A stretch of 46,567 bases of DNA. Source: a virus. Made by a program: the position numbers and the translations under genes. How positions within the stretch are numbered: the stretch's first letter is position 1; each line of letters starts with the position of its first letter. Where the stretch lies: the IMG/VR virus record IMGVR_UViG_3300019776_000980, positions 1-46,567 of that record. The stretch is one strand, 5' to 3'. Shown here piece after piece: positions 40,951 through 46,567 of this stretch. The notes below the pieces were generated by a model that was not told the origin of the DNA, did not search any database, and saw nothing but the letters and a program-made list of their open reading frames with translations.

Positions 40951-41478
40951 ATGAATTTCCGTCTGCTCTTCAGTGCACTTTTGCTCCTCACTTGCCCGGC
41001 GTTCGCTCAAACGCTAAAGCCAAGTCAAAATTGGCCGCGTAATCAACAAACGGGGAAAATTGAGTTTCACGGGGTTCTGGCTTGGCCGACTTGGGTAAAA
41101 ACGGAACATCAACGTAAAACGCTTATTCGCAAATGGTACACTGCGAAACTGATAGATGACCCTGCTGAACAAGAGTTAAAGGAAGCGGATGAGGAGACGT
41201 CAGAGGTGCTGCTAACCTATGGCCACCTGTTTAATGACGTTGTCATTCAGTACGGCAAGAGTCCACAATGTGCGCTGTTAAGCTATTCCGTCTATCTGAC
41301 GCCTTCGCCTCTAGGTGTAGAATATGTACTTACTGAATTCTCTTGGAACACTTGCAAAGGAGTTGATATGAAGGAGCTAAGGAAGCCATTAGAACACGTT
41401 CTCGCCCAGGATTCATCCATTAATGCGGCGGCTATAAACTTCTTTCGTCCTCGATTTAATAAGCTAGCAGGGTGGTAA
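40951..41478 (+). CDS. Unknown exported protein, 175 residues
   Basis: The ATG at 40951 gives a clear signal peptide (MNFRLLFSALLLLTCPAFAQ); the frame extends upstream to a TTG at 40933. The mature protein is basic, mixed alpha/beta, with one Cys pair candidate. No family is recognised. Export makes it a candidate periplasmic or surface protein among otherwise cytoplasmic cargo. Confidence 0.7.
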   Translation: MNFRLLFSALLLLTCPAFAQTLKPSQNWPRNQQTGKIEFHGVLAWPTWVKTEHQRKTLIRKWYTAKLIDDPAEQELKEADEETSEVLLTYGHLFNDVVIQYGKSPQCALLSYSVYLTPSPLGVEYVLTEFSWNTCKGVDMKELRKPLEHVLAQDSSINAAAINFFRPRFNKLAGW

Positions 41479-41532
41479 CCTGCACTAAGTGGTATGAACA
41501 AGATGCGGTACTGCTTAGGACGTAGTTGCGTA

Positions 41533-41571
41533 GTTCGCTGAAACTGTGGAGGCATAAACGCGGCAATTCAG
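41533..41571 (+). repeat. Cassette-boundary element, copy 4
   Basis: It begins GTTCGCTGAAACTGTGG, contains ATAAACGCGG and ends CAATTCAG, followed by AAGGAGCCTTATT. It is 41 bp before the next start codon. Confidence 0.55.
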
Positions 41572-41612
41572 TTTAAGGAGCCTTATTTTATCACTTGCAT
41601 TGATTGACTAGT

Positions 41613-42110
41613 ATGGAGTGTAACCTATTAGCTGCTTACGAGACGACGGGACAGCTTTCGGGGCAAGCCCTCGCGCAGATAACAGACGAGGAAGACGATT
41701 CGGCCGCAGGTATGCGCCTATATTACTGCTACCGGCAACGCCCCAACATTGCTTTTGCCCGCGCCCTACTCACCACCCTGAGCACCCGGTATGTGCACGC
41801 TTATACGCATAGTGGACTGGCCACGACCCAGGGGCTGCGCTTGGCTGGCTACCTCATCGGCCTGCACGGCGACGTGCGCGACGCGCTTGCGCTCTGGCGC
41901 ACCAAGCAACTCACTTTTGACACGGCCTGCGAGTTTGACATTCAACTGGTCGCCTTTGCCGGCATTGACCCAACGATTGCTTACCTGCAGACCTTGCCCG
42001 ACCCAGATGCCGCGGCCGCCGTGGACTACTTGCAGCAATGCCAGGCAGCGGGCGATTTTGATGATTTACACGCGTATTTCTCCCCAGACAACCTGCCGTA
42101 CTGGCTATAA
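41613..42110 (+). CDS. Unknown 165-residue cargo protein
   Basis: The ATG at 41613 (MECNLLAAYE) is preferred over a TTG at 41604. The protein is helical, with repeat-like segments (LATTQGLRLAGYLIGLHGDV and FDIQLVAFAGIDPTIAYLQT) that resemble a small helical-repeat scaffold. No named family is recognised. It probably shares a transcript with the DUF4291 gene 55 bp downstream, since no boundary element separates them. Confidence 0.65.
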   Translation: MECNLLAAYETTGQLSGQALAQITDEEDDSAAGMRLYYCYRQRPNIAFARALLTTLSTRYVHAYTHSGLATTQGLRLAGYLIGLHGDVRDALALWRTKQLTFDTACEFDIQLVAFAGIDPTIAYLQTLPDPDAAAAVDYLQQCQAAGDFDDLHAYFSPDNLPYWL

Positions 42111-42165
42111 TGTCCCGGGTGGGGTTATCCCTTGCCAAACGTTATGACGGCGCTATATTTTTCTT

Positions 42166-42753
42166 ATGCTAATTCGTGCGGCCTACGACGAGCACACGCT
42201 CACCGTTTACCAAGCGTACGCCCCCGGCATTGCCGGCCCGGCCGTGGCGCAGCAAAGCCTGGCCGTGCCCGCCTTCAAGGTGGAGCGCATGACGTGGATT
42301 AAGCCCTCGTTCCTATGGATGATGTACCGCTCGGGGTGGGCCACGAAAGAGCACCAGGAACGGGTGCTGGCCTTGAAAATCAGGCGTACTGGTCTTGACT
42401 GGGCCTTGCAGCATGCCTGCTTGTCCCATTTTGTAGCCACGGCCCATCCGAACCCGCTGGCGTGGAAGGAACAGCTGCAGGCGGCACCCGTGCGCATTCA
42501 ATGGGACCCCGAGCGGGACCTGCACCTCAACCCGTTGCCGCATCGTGCCATTCAAATTGGGTTGTCCGGCGAAGCCGTGCCTCGGTTGGTGCACGAGTGG
42601 GTGGTGGAGATAACCGATATCACGGACCAGGCCCACGAAATCCAGGCGTTGGTGCAAGCCGGTCACCTGCAAGCCGCTGCGGACCGATTGCCGAAAGAAA
42701 CGGTTTACCCAACCCAGGCCCTTCCCCACCTGCTATTGGAGGAGGCCTGCTGA
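42166..42753 (+). CDS. DUF4291 family protein
   Basis: A 195-residue protein whose core MTWIKPSFLWMMYRSGWATK with ERVLALKIRRTGLDWALQHA matches the DUF4291 family, a widespread family of unknown function. QWDPERDLHLNPLPHRAIQI and GLSG are also family-like. It ends the cargo array; the serine recombinase follows after about 150 bp. Confidence 0.8.
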   Translation: MLIRAAYDEHTLTVYQAYAPGIAGPAVAQQSLAVPAFKVERMTWIKPSFLWMMYRSGWATKEHQERVLALKIRRTGLDWALQHACLSHFVATAHPNPLAWKEQLQAAPVRIQWDPERDLHLNPLPHRAIQIGLSGEAVPRLVHEWVVEITDITDQAHEIQALVQAGHLQAAADRLPKETVYPTQALPHLLLEEAC

Positions 42754-42824
42754 TAACCCATAGTACAGTAAACGTAAGTTTCCCCCGTTCACATAAACGG
42801 TAATCGAGTAACCTGAAGGCCACG

Positions 42825-42858
42825 TAACGTTTTACAAACGGACGTTTAGAAAACGTTA
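42825..42858. promoter_or_regulatory. Operator-like inverted repeat before the serine recombinase
   Basis: TAACGTTTT (42825-42833) and AAAACGTTA (42850-42858) are exact inverted repeats 16 bp apart, 43 bp before the recombinase start. The region also has GTTCACATAAACGGTA (42787-42802), matching the first half of the cassette-boundary element. Confidence 0.55.
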
Positions 42859-42901
42859 TAAGGCCCTATCTTGCGGGCCGTTTTCTCCCTACCGCCCCTC
42901 T

Positions 42902-43564
42902 ATGAAGAAGTATATTCCCTACTACCGGGTCTCGACCCTCAAGCAGGGCCAGTCCGGCCTGGGCCTGGAAGCGCAACGCGCGGCCGTGCATAGCTTCGCG
43001 ACAGGAGGGGGTCAGTTAGGAGAAGAATTCGTAGAAGTGGAGAGCGGCAAGAAGAACCACCGGCCGCAGCTGGCGGCGGCCATGGCGGAAGCCAGAAGGG
43101 TAGGGGGGACGCTGCTCATCGCCAAGCTCGACCGCCTCTCCCGGAACGCCGGCTTCATCTTCGCCCTGCGCGACTCGGGCGTGGACTTTGTGTGCTGCGA
43201 CATGCCCGATGCCAATACGCTCACGGTGGGCCTGTTCGCCGTCATCGCCCAGCACGAGCGGGAAACCATCAGCAAACGCACCAAGGATGCGCTGCAGGCC
43301 AAGAAAGCCCGCGGCGCTCAGCTCGGCACGCCGGCCAACCTGACGGCCGAGGCGGTGGCCAGGGGGAAGGAGATGCGCCAGCAGAATGCCCGCACCCACC
43401 AAGCCAACCGGCAGGCCGCCCGGTTGGCCTCACTCCTGCAGGCGCAGGGCCACACGCTGCAGCAGATTGCCGGGGAGCTCAACGAGTCCGGCTACCGCAC
43501 CCGCCGCGGGAAGGAGTTCTTTTCCATGTCCGTGCAGCGGCTGCTGAAACGAGTAGAGGTCTGA
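42902..43564 (+). CDS. Serine recombinase, resolvase/invertase family
   Basis: A 220-residue small serine recombinase. Catalytic Ser11 lies in YYRVSTLKQ, with the family's LDRLSRNAG (R and S contacts) and the long E-helix (LFAVIAQHERETISKRTKDA). The C-terminus carries a helix-turn-helix (HTLQQIAGELNESGYRTRRG) for site binding. Such enzymes resolve plasmid multimers or invert segments. The nine phased boxes right after its stop codon are the likely recombination or regulatory site. Confidence 0.93.
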   Translation: MKKYIPYYRVSTLKQGQSGLGLEAQRAAVHSFATGGGQLGEEFVEVESGKKNHRPQLAAAMAEARRVGGTLLIAKLDRLSRNAGFIFALRDSGVDFVCCDMPDANTLTVGLFAVIAQHERETISKRTKDALQAKKARGAQLGTPANLTAEAVARGKEMRQQNARTHQANRQAARLASLLQAQGHTLQQIAGELNESGYRTRRGKEFFSMSVQRLLKRVEV

Positions 43565-43669
43565 GGAAATCCAGGTGGATTTCCCAGCTGCTATTTTGGA
43601 AATTCATCGGATTTCCGGAGGATTTCCACCGGATTTTCTTGGGAAATCCAGGTGGAAATCCGGAAATCC
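43565..43669. repeat. Nine helically phased GGAAATCC-type boxes
   Basis: GGAAATCC or its reverse GGATTTCC, with a few one-base variants, occurs at 43565, 43577, 43598, 43609, 43620, 43631, 43642, 43654 and 43662. Steps are mostly 11-12 bp, one helical turn, with one double step of 21 and a last step of 8. The array starts immediately after the recombinase stop codon. A res-type site or a multi-dimer binding platform is inferred. Confidence 0.8.
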
Positions 43670-43808
43670 CCTACGCTGTATAACCCCAATCATGTGTCGG
43701 CAACGTACTGAACGGTGATTGTTTCCAGCTGGATTTGGTAGGTTTGCCTCGCTCCTCCGGCTTACAGGTGTGTGTGCCGGAGCAGTAGAGCGACACCTCT
43801 TGCAACAT

Positions 43809-43838
43809 AACGCCTCTCCTGGACGCAGGGGAGGCGTT
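43809..43838. terminator. Hairpin downstream of the recombinase region
   Basis: AACGCCTCTCC (43809-43819) pairs with GGGGAGGCGTT (43828-43838) with one mismatch and an 8-base loop. No strong T-run follows. The rest of 43670-43927 shows no gene. Confidence 0.55.
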
Positions 43839-43927
43839 ACTATGTAATAACCAGTAATGCCTTTATAGGCTTTGTTTAACTCGGGCGCCCTACCGCATTG
43901 GGTGGGCTGGCAATGGCATAGGCAGGG

Positions 43928-44818
43928 CTATTTGGTGGTGTCGGAGTTGGTATTGGTGTTGGTGTTGGGCAGCAGGATGCTTTCATCTGGCAACGTGGCG
44001 GCGTACGCGCGGGCCTCGCGCTGGATCATGGCGAAGTAGCCTTCCTGATCTTCGACGGGGCCGTTTGACTGTTCATATAGAGGCAGTATTTGCAGGGCTA
44101 AGTGCTTTATATAACCATCTGATTTTATCTCAGGATGCTGTTTGTCTCCTATCATAGTCTGTAGCATTTGTTTCCAGACTGGCTCTTCATTTAGGGTCTT
44201 ATTTAACCGTTGCTTGTCGCTTTGTCGCCGCCGTTGTGCAAGGGTAGCACCTTGAGATACAACTGCTCTTGGCGGCCTTCCTGCTGTTAAGACTGGCTTT
44301 GGATACTTAGGCCTTCCCTCACTGTCATCACCACGGATGATATACATAAGGTCTACTTCAAAATATGCATCCAGCATGTATATCAGTTTAAGATTGCAGT
44401 GATAACGACCTGTTTGAATCTCAGTAATAATACTACGGTGTGCCTGTAGAAGACCTGCTAGTTCTGAGAAAGTTTGGAAGGCACCTTCATACCGTAGTCG
44501 ATAGATTTCATCTAGAAATCTTTCATCTACTTCAGCCTGATCATAGTTGATTATTGGTTTGGTAGGCTCAATAGGCATATCCTCTTTGAGCATTGGTCCA
44601 TCTCCAGTCAGGAGCCATTCTGTACGCAGAAGCGGATACGCAGAAGCAATTTTAGACAAGATTTCAAATCCTGGCTTGTTTTGCCGTTTGCCTAAAATAT
44701 CACCTACCGTACCCGTTCTAACGGATATATGTCTCGCAAAAGCGGCTTGAGACCCTCCATGCATTACATCAACTATATTTTGAAGTCTTTGATTTACAGT
44801 GTTTTGTATTTCATCCAT
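43928..44818 (-). CDS. Phage-type repressor with two helix-turn-helix blocks
   Basis: A 296-residue protein. Residues about 5-75 are a cI-like helix-turn-helix typical of Bacteroidota prophage repressors (SQAAFARHISVRTGTVGDIL, then TEWLLTGDGPML). Residues about 100-150 form a second, XRE-like block (TFSELAGLLQAHRSIITEIQ). The rest is charged and helical, ending in a short Asn-Thr repeat coded by a 6-bp repeat that may vary. It is divergent from the cro-position gene, the classic immunity arrangement, and likely binds the palindrome between them (44909-44923) and perhaps its three relatives at the late loci. Confidence 0.8.
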   Translation of the reverse strand: MDEIQNTVNQRLQNIVDVMHGGSQAAFARHISVRTGTVGDILGKRQNKPGFEILSKIASAYPLLRTEWLLTGDGPMLKEDMPIEPTKPIINYDQAEVDERFLDEIYRLRYEGAFQTFSELAGLLQAHRSIITEIQTGRYHCNLKLIYMLDAYFEVDLMYIIRGDDSEGRPKYPKPVLTAGRPPRAVVSQGATLAQRRRQSDKQRLNKTLNEEPVWKQMLQTMIGDKQHPEIKSDGYIKHLALQILPLYEQSNGPVEDQEGYFAMIQREARAYAATLPDESILLPNTNTNTNSDTTK

Positions 44819-44849
44819 GAGATTTCATCATTTTTTTGAAAGTTAAAAC

Positions 44850-44880
44850 TTTGATACTGATATTACTTTACACACATTTG
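44850..44880 (+). promoter_or_regulatory. Early promoter of the cro-position gene
   Basis: TTTG (44850-44853), 19 bp, then CACATTTG (44873-44880), one base off the Bacteroidota -7 box. Transcription would start just before the palindrome at 44909. Confidence 0.55.
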
Positions 44881-44908
44881 TAACAGCATTAACAATATCA
44901 AAAGAACG

Positions 44909-44923
44909 GCCGCAATGTACGGC
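44909..44923. promoter_or_regulatory. Operator palindrome between repressor and cro-position gene
   Basis: GCCGCAATGTACGGC matches the late-locus box GCCGTAATTTACGGC in 13 of 15 positions and ends 16 bp before the ATG at 44940. A second-box partner at the 8-bp spacing is not clear here. Confidence 0.65.
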
Positions 44924-44939
44924 ATTTCCCTAAACCGCT

Positions 44940-45164
44940 ATGGTACCAAAAGTCCCGACCATTCGCGAACTCATGCCCAATGGGTTTTTGCGCGAGTTGA
45001 TTGCGCGTACGAAATGCAGACAGTCTGCTTATCTGTCCAACATCGTGCTCTGCGAATCCGTGGGCTCGAAATACTGGCCTGCCGTCGAAGCCTTGGCGCA
45101 GGAGACGAATCCAGAGGGCTTTGCCAGCTGGAAAGCCAGCCAGGACGAACCTGTTAGCGCGTAA
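44940..45164 (+). CDS. Small protein in the cro position, 74 residues
   Basis: The product (MVPKVPTIRELMPNGFLREL...) is short and helical, without an obvious helix-turn-helix. It is the first gene of the rightward early operon, directly after the operator, and is followed by the Rha-like gene with a 4-bp gap. Cro-like or antirepressor function is inferred from position. Confidence 0.65.
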   Translation: MVPKVPTIRELMPNGFLRELIARTKCRQSAYLSNIVLCESVGSKYWPAVEALAQETNPEGFASWKASQDEPVSA

Positions 45165-45168
45165 GGCC

Positions 45169-45927
45169 ATGCAAGAGTTCGTGTTCCCTACCGAGGCTGG
45201 CAATGCTGCAACAGATACGTTGCGGGTGGCCGCCGCATTTGAGAAGCAACACGAAGACGTTCTGAGCATCTACGATGAACTGAAGTTGCTGCCGGCTATC
45301 CGCAGCTGCCACTTCGGCGAAGGCTTCTACACCGATGAGCACAATGAGCGCCAGCGCAGCGTCCTGATGACCTGCACCGGCTTCAAGAGCTTGGTAAACG
45401 GGTTTTCGGGTAAGAACTACGCCCACGTAAAGCGGATGTTCCTGGCCAAATTCGAGCGACTGGAAGTCCAGTTGTGCGGCTACGTTCAGCTCCTGCAGGC
45501 GCTGCCGTTGCTGGGCCTGACTACCCGTTCGACGCAGGTAGCGGCCGAAACAGGACTTGCTGAGCACCTATTGGAGCAGGCGGCCGGGGCGAAGGGCCTG
45601 GCTGCTTACCATAACAACATCATGCGCTGCCTGACGGGCAAAACCGCTTCCGAATACGTGCAGGCCGGGGTATTCGCCGGCATCTGCCCGCCCTCCACCT
45701 CGGGGCGGGAACTGCTCCGCCAACTGGAGCCGGCCAAAGCCGCTACGGCTGCGTGGATGGATGACCAGATACGCCGCGGCCGCAGCCTGACGCAGATGAC
45801 CAAAGCCGGCGTGCACAAATACCTTCCCCTGGCTTTCGAAGCCATGCTGCGTGCCGGCATCGCGCCGGCGGAACTGCAGCTAGAATCACACTCAACTCAT
45901 GGCGGCTGGCCCCGCCTTAACGCTTAA
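45169..45927 (+). CDS. Rha-like phage regulatory protein
   Basis: The ATG at 45169 follows the upstream stop by 4 bp; a longer open frame overlaps that gene and is rejected. Residues about 50-105 fit the Rha (Phage_pRha) pattern: RSVLMTCTGFKSLVNGFSGK and HVKRMFLAKFERLE. Rha proteins are early regulators and antirepressor-like factors of lambdoid and other phages. The C-terminal half (about 110-252) is an Ala-rich helical region with TGKTASEYVQAGVFAGI and no clear domain. Confidence 0.75.
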   Translation: MQEFVFPTEAGNAATDTLRVAAAFEKQHEDVLSIYDELKLLPAIRSCHFGEGFYTDEHNERQRSVLMTCTGFKSLVNGFSGKNYAHVKRMFLAKFERLEVQLCGYVQLLQALPLLGLTTRSTQVAAETGLAEHLLEQAAGAKGLAAYHNNIMRCLTGKTASEYVQAGVFAGICPPSTSGRELLRQLEPAKAATAAWMDDQIRRGRSLTQMTKAGVHKYLPLAFEAMLRAGIAPAELQLESHSTHGGWPRLNA

Positions 45928-45958
45928 TCAACCTAACCACTTTTCAATTCTTCACCTT

Positions 45959-46471
45959 ATGAAAGCTTCTCAGAAAATCGCCACTGCTACTTCCGTAGCG
46001 TCTGTTTCCACCACCACCAAGGCCGCTGCCGCCAACATGGGGGCTCCGACCAAGCCCAAGCGTGCGCCCCGCCCGAAGCGCGCCAAGCATGCGGCGGCCG
46101 CTCCGCAGTATCAAGTTGTGACGCCGGAAGGCAAGAAGGTTTCGCTCTCGACGGTGCGCCCGGGTGATCAGCTCGCTGTGTACACGGTAACCGGCTCTTC
46201 GAGCGGTGCCCCCGTGCAGACGACGCCGGCGCCGATCATCGGCTGGGCCCGCACCAGCACCGGTATTTCCCTGTACCTGCCCGGTTCCACTAACTCTTCG
46301 TTCCGCTCCGCGCTGGAAGAAGATGGCCTGGTAGAGGAGTGCTTTTTCACGCCTGCCACGCCTACTACCCTCTGCGAGGTGGCCATTCAGGAGCATAGCG
46401 TTGGCGAGCTGGTCTACTACCCGGCTGCCCTGCAGATGCCCTACGTGACCACGTTTACGCGGCGCGCCTAA
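45959..46471 (+). CDS. Unknown 170-residue protein with a basic N-terminus
   Basis: The ATG at 45959 (MKASQKIATA) is preferred over one at 45899 that overlaps the Rha-like gene. Residues about 1-50 are Ala/Lys/Pro-rich and basic (PTKPKRAPRPKRAKHAAA), as in nucleoid-binding tails. A beta-rich domain follows (YQVVTPEGKKVSLSTVRPGD, LAVYTV). DNA or RNA binding is possible. The stop is in the terminal repeat and a hairpin follows. Confidence 0.7.
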   Translation: MKASQKIATATSVASVSTTTKAAAANMGAPTKPKRAPRPKRAKHAAAAPQYQVVTPEGKKVSLSTVRPGDQLAVYTVTGSSSGAPVQTTPAPIIGWARTSTGISLYLPGSTNSSFRSALEEDGLVEECFFTPATPTTLCEVAIQEHSVGELVYYPAALQMPYVTTFTRRA

Positions 46472-46567
46472 TCGGGCAAAAAGAAACGGGCACCCCTGGC
46501 CGGGCGCCCGCATTTCAATTCTTCATGAGCTACTAACTCACCACAAAGAAAATGAAATCTCACCAAA
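46469..46567. repeat. Right copy of the terminal direct repeat (circular join)
   Basis: Identical to bases 1-99 over all 99 positions. It holds the hairpin again at 46487-46510 and the first codons of the gene that starts at 84. Confidence 0.9.

Noticed and set aside
39725-41571. Cassette-boundary elements as classical integron attC sites
   Set aside because: No clear GTTRRRY/RYYYAAC core pair is seen and no tyrosine integron integrase is present, so they are described only as a repeated element.

Overview
The first and last 99 bases are identical, so the window is best read as one closed circle of about 46,468 bp written with its overlap. Gene content points to a Bacteroidota host of the Hymenobacter/Cytophagales kind. 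The bulk DNA is GC-rich, two proteins carry type IX secretion (T9SS) sorting tails, and promoters of the form TTTG-N19-TAnnTTTG appear. Other indicators are a MobV relaxase and an iteron-driven Rep_3 initiator.

The circle is a composite of phage and plasmid. The phage-like half runs from about 43.9 kb through the join to 12.6 kb and resumes at 17.1-20.25 kb. It has temperate-phage order: a repressor with two helix-turn-helix blocks, a small cro-position gene, a Rha-like regulator, a replication organiser whose coding sequence holds an origin-like array of five palindromes, a DnaB helicase, two tandem small-terminase-like genes, a 1,487-residue tape measure protein and a large possible tail protein. 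A palindrome close to GCCGTAATTTACGGC recurs at the repressor/cro gap and before the terminase-like, tape-measure and tail loci. I find no large terminase, portal, capsid, tail tube, lysis gene or integrase, so as read it cannot make a complete virion alone.

The plasmid half (33.4-39.4 kb) has a MobV relaxase with a pMV158-like nick region, iterons, Rep_3 initiator, a self-inhibited Fic protein, and a ParA/ribbon-helix-helix partition locus bordered by TTTACAACTAAA repeats. Cargo follows at 39.7-42.8 kb: small orphan genes including SUKH and DUF4291 proteins, several preceded by copies of one 40-bp element. Next come a serine recombinase and nine helically phased GGAAATCC boxes.

Accessory blocks carry conflict-type genes. 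At 13.0-15.4 kb an AT-rich operon encodes a GHKL ATPase with a likely C-terminal nuclease, plus a small ribbon-helix-helix protein beside a two-sided operator/promoter. At 16.1 kb is a GIY-YIG nuclease with three zinc-finger repeats. At 20.8-23.3 kb are a YbjQ-like protein, a polytopic membrane protein, a SLATT-like two-helix protein and two tandem 41-residue polyproline proteins. At 24.6-28.1 kb an MmeI-like restriction-modification gene is split at six copies of a 7-bp repeat; loss of one copy or gain of two would rejoin the frame. At 28.2-33.2 kb are a T9SS-exported repeat protein and a T9SS-era secreted DNA/RNA endonuclease. A decayed second tape-measure fragment (24.0-24.4 kb) and a frameshifted ribbon-helix-helix gene (12.6-12.9 kb) record past rearrangements.

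All functions come from reading motifs by eye; no database search or folding was run.
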